Shown here: positions 16,686 to 25,333 of the stretch, in pieces
How the letters are laid out: the number at the start of each line of letters is the position of its first letter
Numbering within the stretch: the first letter of the stretch is position 1
DNA from: Pseudomonas sp. S04
GTDB lineage: Bacteria > Pseudomonadota > Gammaproteobacteria > Pseudomonadales > Pseudomonadaceae
Assembly: GCF_009834545.1 (NCBI RefSeq)
Contig: NZ_CP019427.1
Location: 4,284,001 to 4,348,000, forward strand
Reading direction: 5' to 3'
Length of the DNA: 64,000 bases
Translations under genes and position numbers: made by a program
Notes under the pieces: model-generated
What the model was told of the DNA's origin: nothing
What the model saw: only the letters and a program-made list of their open reading frames with translations
Database searches by the model: none

Positions 16686-17840
16686 TTAGAAAATCCCGCG
16701 ATAGATGGCCGCTACATCCTGCTCCGTCATGTCCCGTGGATTGCTGTCGATCAAGCGGCGAATGCCTACCACCACTTCCGTGGCCATCGACGGGATGGCC
16801 TGTTCGTCGACCTGCAGCTTCGACAAACGCGTCTCCAGGCCGCTGTCGCGCACCAGCGCCTCAATGGCCAGGACAAACGCCTCGGCCGCCGTGGCCTCAT
16901 CGGCAAACAGCTGGTCCGGCAGCAGATAGGCTGCCAGTTCAGCATATTGGCGCTGCGCCTGGGCGAGGTTGAAGCGAATGATCGGTGCCATGACCAGGGC
17001 GTTGGCGTGGCCATGGGGAATATGGAAGCGCGCCCCCAACGGATAGGCCAGGGCATGGATCGCCGCCACCGAAGCATTGACGAATGCCATGCCCGCCATC
17101 AGTGAACCTTGCAGCATCGCCGTGCGTGCCGCGACGTCCCGACCATCGGCCAGCACCTTGGGCAGATTGCGTCCCAGCAAAGCCAAGGCGGCGGTGGCCA
17201 GGCTGTCGGCAATTGGGTTCTTGCGCGTGCGGCTGGTGTAGGCCTCGATGGCATGCACCATGGCATCCAGGCCGGTGGCGGCAGTGACCTTGGGCGGCAG
17301 ACCGAGGGTCAGCTCGGGGTCGAGCACCGCCACGTCGGGCAGCAATTGCGGCGAGTACACCACCTGCTTGCACTGCTGCTCATCAGTGATTACCGAGACC
17401 CAGGTCACCTCCGAACCCGTGCCGGCGGTGGTTGGCATCAACACCAGCGGCACCCGTTGCCCCAGCGCTTTATCGGTGCCGTACATGGCTTCCAGGGACT
17501 GCTCGCTATTGACCAGCAAGGCCACCAGTTTCGCCGCATCCAGGGAACTGCCGCCCCCCAGCCCCAGCACCCCATCGACCTTGAACGCGCGCGCCTGGGC
17601 TGCCGCCTGCTTGACCACACTGGCCGAAGGATCGGGCACCACCTGGTCAAACACCGTCACCTCGCAGCCAGCAGCGTGCAAGGCCTGCTGCGCACTGGCG
17701 GCAAACCCCAGGCTGACAATGCCTGGGTCGCACACCAGCATCACCCGCTGTGCGCCCAATCCGCTGAGCACGTGCCCGACCTGTTGCAGCGCACCGGCTT
17801 CACACAGGATGCGCGGTACGCTTCTGAATTCGTAACTCAT
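16686..17840 (-). CDS. Iron-containing alcohol dehydrogenase 1
   Basis: A 384-residue group III (Fe-type) alcohol dehydrogenase, which interconverts an alcohol and an aldehyde or ketone with NAD(P). The NAD-binding loop GLGGGSSLDAAK (around residue 95) and the metal ligands in GLDAMVHAIEAY and HALAYPLGARFHIPHGHANA are all present. It is the last gene of an operon beginning with two ABC binding proteins at 25025, and follows a second, related dehydrogenase by 16 bases. The family also includes maleylacetate reductase and 1,3-propanediol dehydrogenase, so the substrate is open. Confidence 0.92.
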   Translation of the reverse strand: MSYEFRSVPRILCEAGALQQVGHVLSGLGAQRVMLVCDPGIVSLGFAASAQQALHAAGCEVTVFDQVVPDPSASVVKQAAAQARAFKVDGVLGLGGGSSLDAAKLVALLVNSEQSLEAMYGTDKALGQRVPLVLMPTTAGTGSEVTWVSVITDEQQCKQVVYSPQLLPDVAVLDPELTLGLPPKVTAATGLDAMVHAIEAYTSRTRKNPIADSLATAALALLGRNLPKVLADGRDVAARTAMLQGSLMAGMAFVNASVAAIHALAYPLGARFHIPHGHANALVMAPIIRFNLAQAQRQYAELAAYLLPDQLFADEATAAEAFVLAIEALVRDSGLETRLSKLQVDEQAIPSMATEVVVGIRRLIDSNPRDMTEQDVAAIYRGIF

Positions 17841-17856
17841 GAATCACTCCTTCGCC

Positions 17857-19011
17857 CTACAGCACCGAGGCGTAGATGGCGTGAATATCGTCGCGGTTGA
17901 GCGGACGCGGGTTGTTGATCAGCAAGCGCTCGACTTTCAGCGCGTCCTCGGTCAGCCGGGACAGGTCCTGGGCCGTGACGCCCACCTCATGCAAACGCTG
18001 GGCGAACGGCATGCGCGCCACCAGGCGGGTGATGAAATCGATGAACCCCTCGCACGCCTCGGCCGCATTGGCAAAGCGCTGCTGCGGCAGTACCGCCGAG
18101 GCCAGTTGCGCGTACAGCGGCTCGGCCGCCGAACGGTTGAAATTCAGCACGGGCACCAACACCAGGGCATTGCTCAAGCCATGGGGCACGTGGAATTGCC
18201 CACCCAGTGGATAGGCCAGCGCATGCACCGCCGCCACTGGCGCATTGGCGAACGCCATGCCGGCCAGCATCGAACCCAGGAGCATGTCCGAACGCGCCGC
18301 CAAGTCACCCGGCTCGGCCAGTACCCGATCCAGGTTGCCCGCCAGCAAACGCAGGGCCTGCACCGCCAGGCCATCGGACAACACGTTTTTCTTGTGCACG
18401 CTGGTATAGGCCTCGATCGCGTGCACCATCGCATCGACCCCGGTCATGGCGCTGATCGCCGCCGGCAGGCCGACGGTCAAGCGCGCATCCAGCAAGGCGA
18501 TGTCCGGATACAACAGCGGGCTGACCACGCCCTTCTTTTCATGGCTGGGGGTAGTGACGATTGCCACGGCCGTGACCTCGGACCCGGTGCCCGCGGTGGT
18601 CGGCACCTGGATCAACGGCAAACGTGGCCCCTTGGCCAGGTTGATGCCGTAGATCGACTCCAGCGACTGCTCGTGACCACACAGCAGCGCCACCAGCTTG
18701 GCGGTGTCCAGGGAGCTGCCGCCGCCCAACCCGATGACCGCCTGGGCGCTGCAACCGCGCGCCACTTCCACCGCATCCAGCACCGCGGCCACCGGCGGAT
18801 CCGCCTGCACATCGCTGTACAGCGTGACCTGCACGCCCTGCTCGCGCATCGCCGCCAGCGGTGCATCGAGCAAGCCGGCGCGCAGCAGGCCTGGGTCACT
18901 GACCAGCAGTACCCGCTCGGCTTTGAGCTCGCGACACAACTGGCCCAGGCGCAAGGCGCCGTCAATTTCACAGATCACCCGTGGGGTGGTTTCAAAGTTA
19001 AATGTCGACAT
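17857..19011 (-). CDS. Iron-containing alcohol dehydrogenase 2
   Basis: A 384-residue paralogue of the next gene, with the same length and overall architecture: GLGGGSSLDTAK for NAD binding, then TGVDAMVHAIEAY and HALAYPLGGQFHVPHGLSNA for iron binding. It lies eight bases after the LivF-like gene. Keeping two such enzymes in tandem suggests either oxidation of two stereoisomers or successive substrates, or a heteromeric enzyme. It is probably transcribed from the sigma-54 promoter at 25083-25098 with the transporter. Confidence 0.92.
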   Translation of the reverse strand: MSTFNFETTPRVICEIDGALRLGQLCRELKAERVLLVSDPGLLRAGLLDAPLAAMREQGVQVTLYSDVQADPPVAAVLDAVEVARGCSAQAVIGLGGGSSLDTAKLVALLCGHEQSLESIYGINLAKGPRLPLIQVPTTAGTGSEVTAVAIVTTPSHEKKGVVSPLLYPDIALLDARLTVGLPAAISAMTGVDAMVHAIEAYTSVHKKNVLSDGLAVQALRLLAGNLDRVLAEPGDLAARSDMLLGSMLAGMAFANAPVAAVHALAYPLGGQFHVPHGLSNALVLVPVLNFNRSAAEPLYAQLASAVLPQQRFANAAEACEGFIDFITRLVARMPFAQRLHEVGVTAQDLSRLTEDALKVERLLINNPRPLNRDDIHAIYASVL

Positions 19012-19019
19012 GGTGTTCC

Positions 19020-19667
19020 CTACCCTACTGTCACGCTGCCGCGCTCGATGCGAAACAACGCATCGACCAGGTCAGCAGAATGAGTGTCATCGGACTCGCT
19101 GATCAGCACGCACAAACCTTCCTGCCCGAGCTTGGCGATCACCTCGCTCAAGCGCCTCGACAGCACGGGCGCCACGCCCTCGAAGGGTTCGTCGAGCAAC
19201 AGCAGCTTGTTGCCGGGCATCAGCGCCCGGGCCAGCGCCACCAGTTTTTGCTGGCCGCCCGACAGTTGCATGGCCTTGCGGTCGCGGAACTGGGCGATCT
19301 CCGGGATCAGGCTGTACACCCATTCCAGGCGGCGCTGACTGTCGGCCAAGTGATTGGCCCAGACCGGCAGCAGGATGTTCTCCTCGACCGTCAACGCCGG
19401 GATCAACCGCCGATCCTCCGGCAAATAGCTGATACCCGCCGCTGCCCGCTTGAAGCTGGGCAGGGTGCGCAGGTCCTGCCCGGCAAAGGACATGTCACCC
19501 GCGTCGGCGTCCAGCAACCCCATGATGGCGCGGATCAGCGTGGTCTTGCCGGCACCGTTATGGCCGATCAATCCCACCATCTGCCCGGCGCCCACGGCCA
19601 GCGACACCTGGTGCAGGATCGGTACCCCTTCGATCGATACACTCAGGTTGCGAATTTCAAGACTCAT
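19020..19667 (-). CDS. ABC transporter ATPase, LivF type
   Basis: A 215-residue ATPase of a HAAT-family (branched-chain amino-acid type) ABC importer. It has Walker A GHNGAGKTTL, the signature LSGGQQKLVALARAL and Walker B LLLLDEPFEG. It is shorter than typical LivF (about 235) but complete. Its start overlaps the stop of the LivG-type gene by four bases. It works on the cytoplasmic side with the two permeases upstream. Despite the family name, the context of alcohol dehydrogenases suggests a substrate other than leucine. Confidence 0.92.
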   Translation of the reverse strand: MSLEIRNLSVSIEGVPILHQVSLAVGAGQMVGLIGHNGAGKTTLIRAIMGLLDADAGDMSFAGQDLRTLPSFKRAAAGISYLPEDRRLIPALTVEENILLPVWANHLADSQRRLEWVYSLIPEIAQFRDRKAMQLSGGQQKLVALARALMPGNKLLLLDEPFEGVAPVLSRRLSEVIAKLGQEGLCVLISESDDTHSADLVDALFRIERGSVTVG

Positions 19668-20434
19668 AGCGCGGCCCTCAGGTGAACTTTCTGGCTACCG
19701 GTGACAAATTCCTGCACCCGGGGATTGGCCAGCACCTGTTCCGGCACCCCGTCGGCCAGTACTTCACCGCTGTAGAACGCGAGGATGCGCGAGACGTAAC
19801 GACGCACCACGTCCATGTCGTGCTCGACAAACAACACCGTCACCCGGCGCTCGGCGACCACCCGCATCACCGTGTCCATCAGCGCAGTTTTCTCCTCGGC
19901 GCTGACCCCACTGGTGGGTTCGTCGAGCAGCAGCATCTGTGGCTCGCCAATCAGCGCCATGGCGATATCGATCAGCTTGCGCACACCCTGCGGCACGGCG
20001 GTGACCTGGGTATCGCGCCAGCGGGCGATGTCGAACTGCGCAAGCATCGCGTCGGCCAACGCCACCCGCGCCGCCGTGCGCATCGGCGCCAGCAGCGAGG
20101 GAAACGGGTTCTGCGCCGCCGCCACGGCGATCAGCAGGTTGTCCATTACGCTCAACTGGGGGAACAACTGGGCGACCTGGAACGAGCGGGCCATGCCCAG
20201 GCGGGTAATCGCCCGGGGCGTGCGGCCGATGATCGACTGGCCATTGAACAGGACCTGGCCACTGCTGGGTTTCAGGTAGCCGGTGACCATGTTGATAAAG
20301 GTGGTCTTGCCGGCGCCGTTGGAACCGATGACGCCGACCACTTCGCCCGGCCGAATGCGCACGTTGACGTCCTTGGCCGCGGTGACCGCACCAAATGCCT
20401 TGCACAGTCCTTGAGTTTCGAGAATGCAGCTCAT
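19664..20434 (-). CDS. ABC transporter ATPase, LivG type
   Basis: A 256-residue ATPase paired with the LivF-type subunit. Walker A is GSNGAGKTTF; Walker B is MLLLDEPTSGVS. The signature region is atypical: GVRKLIDIAMALIGEPQ replaces the usual LSGGQQR, a common feature of LivG-like subunits. The C-terminal BCA-type extension is present. The ATG at 20434 overlaps the end of the permease gene by four bases; the frame extends 13 codons upstream within that gene. Confidence 0.92.
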   Translation of the reverse strand: MSCILETQGLCKAFGAVTAAKDVNVRIRPGEVVGVIGSNGAGKTTFINMVTGYLKPSSGQVLFNGQSIIGRTPRAITRLGMARSFQVAQLFPQLSVMDNLLIAVAAAQNPFPSLLAPMRTAARVALADAMLAQFDIARWRDTQVTAVPQGVRKLIDIAMALIGEPQMLLLDEPTSGVSAEEKTALMDTVMRVVAERRVTVLFVEHDMDVVRRYVSRILAFYSGEVLADGVPEQVLANPRVQEFVTGSQKVHLRAAL

Positions 20435-21375
20435 GCCTTGGCCCTCCGCGCTTGTCCGGTAAACAGGCTCCACAACCCCTTGGGCAGGAACACGATGATC
20501 GCCAGCAAGGTGAAGCCCAGAATCATTTGCCAGCTATGGGGCACCAGCTCGATGGCATAGGTGCGCACCACCGCAAACACAATCGCCGCAATGAAGGGCG
20601 CCGCGACGTGGGCGGTACCGCCGAGCAAGGCAATGAACACGAACTCGCCAGAGGTGATCCAGTACGCCATTTCCGGGTCGATGTGCCCGGCCGACAGCGC
20701 CATGAAGCCGCCGCCCAGGGCCGACACCGCAGCCGCCGCCACGTAGTTCATGTACAGCACCCAACGGGGAGATTGGCCGAGGTACTCGACGCGCACTTCG
20801 TTTTCGCGAATCGCTTCGCACATCATCCCGGCACTGCTGCGGCTGTAGCGGTGCAGCAACACCGCCAACACCGCGCAGACGCCGACGATGATGATGAACA
20901 GCGCGAGCGGCGCCTGGCCCTGGGCCGGGCTCCAGCCGAACAGGCTCCAGGCCTTGACGTTGAAGCCGTCGGTGCTGCCCAGGGCCGAGCTCTTGACCAG
21001 CACGCCGTACAGGATCATCGAGAACGCCAACGACAACATGGCGAAAAAGATCTCTCGGTAGCGGGTCATCAACAGGCCCAGCAGCATTGCCAGCAACACG
21101 GCTGCGCCCACCCCGATCACCAGCAGCAAGGCCAGGTCGGAGATCTCCAGGAAGTGCCCGCTCATGCCCACGGCATAACCGCCGACGCAGAAGTACAGGC
21201 CCTGGCCGAAGGTCACCAGGCCCGCGCGCATCTGCATCACCACGCCCTGCACCACCATCGACTTGGCCAGGGCCATCGTCAGCAGGAACACCAGCCATTG
21301 CGGCGCAATCAAGCCGCCGGCGGCCAGCAGCAGCGCGACGCCGAGCAGTATCAGTTCGGTTCTATTGAGGCGCAT
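20431..21375 (-). CDS. ABC transporter permease, LivM type
   Basis: A 314-residue inner-membrane permease with about eight to ten hydrophobic segments and the cytoplasmic coupling loop containing SCEAIRENEVRVEYLGQSP-like sequence (MMCEAIRENEVRVEYLG). It ends with a hydrophobic helix and a basic tail. It starts one base after the LivH-type permease gene ends and overlaps the LivG-type gene. The two permeases together form the translocation pore. Confidence 0.9.
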   Translation of the reverse strand: MRLNRTELILLGVALLLAAGGLIAPQWLVFLLTMALAKSMVVQGVVMQMRAGLVTFGQGLYFCVGGYAVGMSGHFLEISDLALLLVIGVGAAVLLAMLLGLLMTRYREIFFAMLSLAFSMILYGVLVKSSALGSTDGFNVKAWSLFGWSPAQGQAPLALFIIIVGVCAVLAVLLHRYSRSSAGMMCEAIRENEVRVEYLGQSPRWVLYMNYVAAAAVSALGGGFMALSAGHIDPEMAYWITSGEFVFIALLGGTAHVAAPFIAAIVFAVVRTYAIELVPHSWQMILGFTLLAIIVFLPKGLWSLFTGQARRAKA

Positions 21376-21376
21376 A

Positions 21377-22276
21377 TCAGATTTTCCTCGCCAGCACGCG
21401 GCCGAACAGGCCCTGCGGACGCACCGCAAGCACCAGCGCCATCACGCCGTAGATCACAAAGAGTTCGAATTCCGGGGCGTAGTGCACGGCGGCGGCACGG
21501 CTCAGGCCCACCAGCAAGGCACCAACAGCGGCCCCTTCGATGCTGCCCATGCCACCGACCACGACCACGGCAAAGGCCAGCACGATGATTTCCACGCCCA
21601 TGCCCGGCACCACGGAAATCGCCGGCGCCGTCAGGGCACCCGCCAGCGTGCCGAGCATGGTGCCCAGCACGAACACCAGGGTGAACATGCGGCGCACGTT
21701 GACGCCCATGGCCATCGCCACTTCCCGGTCATGGATCACCGCGCGCAGCACCTTGCCCTGGTGGGTGCGCTCCAGCCACAGCCACAGGCACAGGCCCAGC
21801 ACCACCGACACACCGACCAGCATCAGGTCGTAGTTGGACACCTTGAGCCCCGCCAGGGCGCTGCGGCCCATCTCGGCATACGGCTGATAGGCGAAGTAAG
21901 GATTCACCCCCCAGACCATCTTCATGCTGTCTTCGAGGACCAGCAGCAAGGCGTAGGTGATGATCACCATCAGCACTTCGTCGCGGCCGTACATGAAGCG
22001 CAACAACCCGCGCTCGATGATCAGCCCGACGATCAGCCCGGCCACCAGCGCGCAACCGAGCATCAACAGATACCCCGCCCACACCGGCCCGATGCCGTTG
22101 TTGAAATACCAGCCCACCAGCGACGCGGCGGTATAGGCGCCGATGGCGTAGAAGCTGCCATGGGCCATGTTCAGGATGCGCATCACCCCGTAGATCACCG
22201 TAAGCCCGGCGGCTACCAGGAACAGCCACGAGGCATAGATGGTGCCGTCAATCAGCACCGCAAAAAGACTCATCAT
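21377..22276 (-). CDS. ABC transporter permease, LivH type
   Basis: A 299-residue permease beginning MMSLFAVLIDGTIYASWLFL, with about eight transmembrane helices and the family segment RILNMAHGSFYAIGAY near residue 40. The coupling loop is DREVAMAMGVNVRRMFTLVF. Two consecutive ATGs (22276 and 22273) are possible; AGGA is five or eight bases upstream. It is adjacent to the LivM-type gene and 72 bases downstream of the first binding-protein gene. Confidence 0.92.
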   Translation of the reverse strand: MMSLFAVLIDGTIYASWLFLVAAGLTVIYGVMRILNMAHGSFYAIGAYTAASLVGWYFNNGIGPVWAGYLLMLGCALVAGLIVGLIIERGLLRFMYGRDEVLMVIITYALLLVLEDSMKMVWGVNPYFAYQPYAEMGRSALAGLKVSNYDLMLVGVSVVLGLCLWLWLERTHQGKVLRAVIHDREVAMAMGVNVRRMFTLVFVLGTMLGTLAGALTAPAISVVPGMGVEIIVLAFAVVVVGGMGSIEGAAVGALLVGLSRAAAVHYAPEFELFVIYGVMALVLAVRPQGLFGRVLARKI

Positions 22277-22348
22277 AGGGGTCCTACCTTGGCAAAGAGG
22301 TGGCGGCGCCCGCAGGCCCGCCACAGTGGATCAATCACGCGGCGCGGC

Positions 22349-23671
22349 TCAGTTGCACTGGGCACCCGGGAAGCCGGCCTTGATCCATTCCAGCGCGGTG
22401 GTACCGTCCGGCGGGGTCACGCACTCACCGTTGAAGGCGATGACGTTCTGCACGCCGCCCTTCTTGTTCGCCGCGTCGTACTGGTACTCGCCGTAGGCAA
22501 TGCCTTGCATCGCCTGGTGACCACCGGCCCGGGCCATTTGCACCTGGCCCGAGACCGACTCGAAGGTCGCGCCCTTGAAGGCCTTGGCGATCTCCAGCGG
22601 TGCCGGGACCTTGCCCGACTCGACCTTGGCGTTCTCCGCCGCGTGCTTGAGGCCGAGAATCGCCTGGGCCATCTTGCTCGCCGGGTACGTCGGGTCGGTC
22701 TTGTAGGCCGCCTGGTAGCTGCCCTTGAACCAGCGGTTGAGCTCGTTATCCGGGGCAAACGCACCGAATGGCCCACGGCCGCCGATGATCATGCCGTTGG
22801 GTGCCTGGTCCTTGTAGCGGTCGATCGCCGACTCGCCGCACGTCAGCACGGCGGTTGCATCCTCCAGCAGGCCACGGGCGTTGGCCTGCAGTACCAGGGC
22901 CTCCATGTCGCCACCCCAGAAGCTGGAGTGGATGATGTCCGGGCGCTTGACCGACAAGGCGGAAATCTCGGCGCCATACTGGCCCTGGAACACCTTGGGC
23001 ATTTGCGACTCGACCACCTTGGCCTTGGGCATCAACTGCTCCATGGAGTGGGTGAAGTCGTTCCAGCTGTCCTGGCCCCAGGCGTAGTTCTGCTGGATCC
23101 CGGCGACCTTCTGCGCGTCCGGGCGGACCTTGGCCAGGTAACGCGCCGCGCCGATGTTGTCCACGGCCGCATCGAGGCTGGTGCGGAACACGAACTGCGG
23201 GGTCTTGTCTTCATTGAACAACTGCGAAGTGCCGCAATCGTAGAACACCGTCATCGCGCCCAGCTCTTCGGCCACCGGGGCAATGGCCAGGCAGTCGCCG
23301 GACGAGATGTAGCCCACCACTGCATCGACCTTCTGGCGCTGCACCAGGTTACGGAACTCTTCCACCTGCTTGGCCGCACCACCGGCCTCATCGATGATCA
23401 CCACTTCGATCTCGGCACCGTTGATGCCAATGGTGTTATAGGGCGCGGGCAGCTTGCCCTGGTTCAGCCCTTCCACCAGCACCTTGGCGGCATTCGCCGA
23501 GGGTTCGCCGAACGGGCCGGCCGCAGGGCCCGAGAGGAAGGTCACGATACCGATGCGGAACTTGCCGTTCTCGGCTGCCTGGACGCTGGTGGTCAAGGAC
23601 AGGGCCAGGCCCGTGGCAGCGATGGCCAGGGCCAGGGGATGTTTGATCATGGTTTTTTTATAGTTGTACAT
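22349..23671 (-). CDS. ABC periplasmic binding protein (LivK-like) 1
   Basis: A 440-residue periplasmic solute-binding protein of the Peripla_BP_6 family. The signal peptide is MIKHPLALAIAATGLALSLT with cleavage after VQA. The mature region begins GKFRIGIVTFLSGPAAGPFG, the standard first strand and ligand loop. Two starts are possible, ATG at 23671 or 23650, neither with a good ribosome-binding site; the second gives a tidier signal peptide. It is followed by the permeases and preceded by a second, different binding protein. Confidence 0.88.
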   Translation of the reverse strand: MYNYKKTMIKHPLALAIAATGLALSLTTSVQAAENGKFRIGIVTFLSGPAAGPFGEPSANAAKVLVEGLNQGKLPAPYNTIGINGAEIEVVIIDEAGGAAKQVEEFRNLVQRQKVDAVVGYISSGDCLAIAPVAEELGAMTVFYDCGTSQLFNEDKTPQFVFRTSLDAAVDNIGAARYLAKVRPDAQKVAGIQQNYAWGQDSWNDFTHSMEQLMPKAKVVESQMPKVFQGQYGAEISALSVKRPDIIHSSFWGGDMEALVLQANARGLLEDATAVLTCGESAIDRYKDQAPNGMIIGGRGPFGAFAPDNELNRWFKGSYQAAYKTDPTYPASKMAQAILGLKHAAENAKVESGKVPAPLEIAKAFKGATFESVSGQVQMARAGGHQAMQGIAYGEYQYDAANKKGGVQNVIAFNGECVTPPDGTTALEWIKAGFPGAQCN

Positions 23672-23702
23672 GGGCTGATGTCTCGGTGGATGAATGAACG
23701 GC

Positions 23703-25025
23703 CTAAGGTGCCTGGCCCTCGGTACTGCGTTTACGTGCGGCCAGTCGCCGCGCCAGCGTGGCGTCATCGAGCTGCAGCTCCTGCGCCGAATACACCGACC
23801 AGTCCCCCAGCATCAGTTGCGCCGGAGGAAAATCGGCATTGGCCACAGGAGTGCCAACCGCCTGGGTTTGCTGGATCTGGTGGGTGATCGGGTCAATCCG
23901 TGAAGCGAAACCGTCCGGGTCTTCCGGCAGGGCGATCTCCAGCCCCTCCAACGCCTTGATCAACGCCTGGCTGTCGGTGGCCCCGGCGGCTTTCTCATAG
24001 GCCTTGGCCAGCACCATCACGCCGGTGTAAGCGCCCTGGGCGGCGTAGGTCGGGTATCGCCCGCTCAGGGCACGAAAGCGCTCGACAAAGGAGTGGTTGC
24101 GCTCGGTGGCCGGCCAGTTGTTGTGGTGACGGGCCGAGAGAATCAACCCCGGCGGCGCCTTGGCTCCCAGTGACACCAGGAAGTCGTAGTTGCCACCCGT
24201 GTCGAAGTTGGCCAGGCGCGAGGTTTCGAACAACCGGGTACCGGCTGCCTGCTTGATGAAGGCGTGCAGGTCGCCGCCCCACAGGGCCGAGACAATGATG
24301 TCGGGCTTGGCCTGCTCGAGGGCGGCGATGTACGCCGAATAGTCCGGCTCGTACAGCCGTGGCCACAGCTCGGTGACATCTTCGAATTGCACGCCCAACT
24401 GGCTGAAGGCTTCATGCAGGTCATCACGGGAGACGTGGCCGTACTCGTAGTCCGGACCGATGAACGCCAGGCGCTTCCACCCCGTGGTTTTCTGCAGCGC
24501 TTGCAGATAACGGGCACCGGCCGCCATCGAGGTCCAGGTGTCGTTGGTCACGCGAAAATAATACGGATGGCCGTTTTCCAGGGTCATGCGCGAGGACGCA
24601 TGGTCGGTGCCGATCATCAGCACCCGCTCCTGGTAGGCCAGCTCGCTGACCGCCAGCGCCACCCCCGAAGACACCATGCCGCACAACACCTGCACGCCGT
24701 CCTTGTGGATAAAACTCTTGGCCAGGCTGACGCCATAGGACGCCTTCGACTGGTCGTCATCGACGATCACCCGCAGGCGCGGCAGCAACTCGCCCGCCTC
24801 ACGCCGGGCATGCAGTTCGTCCAGCGCCACCTGGATGCCGACGATGCTGTCCTGGCCGTAGATCGCGGCGCGCTCGGTCATCGGGTACAGGCAGCCCATG
24901 GTCAGGTCGGCCTGACCGGCGGCCACACCCAACTCCAGCCGGCCAACCTGGGCACAGGCGGCAACGCTCACGAGCACACTGCTGAAGGCCAGGGCAACCT
25001 GAAACCAATGACGGGGCAGGGACAT
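23703..25025 (-). CDS. ABC periplasmic binding protein (LivK-like) 2
   Basis: A 440-residue Peripla_BP_6 solute-binding protein, first gene of the operon. The signal peptide is MSLPRHWFQVALAFSSVLVS ending near ACAQ, and the mature start is LTMGCLYPMTERAAIYGQDS. It is only distantly similar to binding protein 1, so the importer may accept two different ligands through one pore. The ATG at 25025 has AGGA nine bases upstream; the frame extends 35 codons further. A sigma-54 promoter lies 58 bases upstream. Confidence 0.9.
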   Translation of the reverse strand: MSLPRHWFQVALAFSSVLVSVAACAQVGRLELGVAAGQADLTMGCLYPMTERAAIYGQDSIVGIQVALDELHARREAGELLPRLRVIVDDDQSKASYGVSLAKSFIHKDGVQVLCGMVSSGVALAVSELAYQERVLMIGTDHASSRMTLENGHPYYFRVTNDTWTSMAAGARYLQALQKTTGWKRLAFIGPDYEYGHVSRDDLHEAFSQLGVQFEDVTELWPRLYEPDYSAYIAALEQAKPDIIVSALWGGDLHAFIKQAAGTRLFETSRLANFDTGGNYDFLVSLGAKAPPGLILSARHHNNWPATERNHSFVERFRALSGRYPTYAAQGAYTGVMVLAKAYEKAAGATDSQALIKALEGLEIALPEDPDGFASRIDPITHQIQQTQAVGTPVANADFPPAQLMLGDWSVYSAQELQLDDATLARRLAARKRSTEGQAP

Positions 25026-25082
25026 ACAATGAATTCCTGTTGGGCGTTGACAACGCCTCTTGTTGGACAGCCGGGTTGCTAG

Positions 25083-25098
25083 AGCAAGGGCTGTGCCA
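25083..25098 (-). promoter_or_regulatory. Sigma-54 promoter of the ABC transporter/ADH operon
   Basis: The minus strand reads TGGCAC-AGCCC-TTGCT, a perfect -24/-12 element with the GG and GC dinucleotides correctly spaced. Transcription would start near 25071, about 45 bases before the first binding-protein gene. Only a single GTGTC word (25193) lies upstream, within a REPIN loop. Confidence 0.85.
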
Positions 25099-25149
25099 GA
25101 GGTGTTGGGGAAGGTCTCAAGGATGGGCAAAGCGAACCAGCCAAACCCT

Positions 25150-25252
25150 TGTAGGAGCGAGCGCCCGCTTGCGGCTTGCTCGCGATGGCGGTGTGTCAGG
25201 CACCGTTGATGTTGGCTGTGCCTGCCCCATCGCGAGCAAGCTCGCTCCTACA
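25150..25252. repeat. REPIN with enlarged left REP, upstream of the sigma-54 promoter
   Basis: The left REP (25150-25188) holds an extra GCCCGCTTGCGG-like segment; the right one (25227-25252) is standard. It occupies about 50-155 bases upstream of the -24 element, exactly where an enhancer-binding protein would normally act, so it may alter DNA looping. Most of the 299-base gap between the operon and the response regulator is this element. Confidence 0.82.
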
Positions 25253-25283
25253 AGGGTTTGGCGGGTGTGGTGGTGGCGGGGAT

Positions 25284-25333
25284 GTTGAGCGGTTAGCGCT
25301 CATCCCCCGCGCAAGGTTGAGCGGTTAGCGCTC
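25284..25333. repeat. Direct repeat covering the response-regulator stop codon
   Basis: GTTGAGCGGTTAGCGCTC occurs at 25284-25301 and again at 25316-25333, with 14 bases between. The right copy contains the last codons and stop of the response-regulator gene. This looks like a small local duplication of the gene end. Confidence 0.8.

Noticed and set aside
21263..23887. An 874-codon plus-strand frame opposite the LivH and binding-protein genes
   Set aside because: Histidine- and glutamine-rich composition with no domain, fully opposite clearly conserved transporter genes; a shadow.
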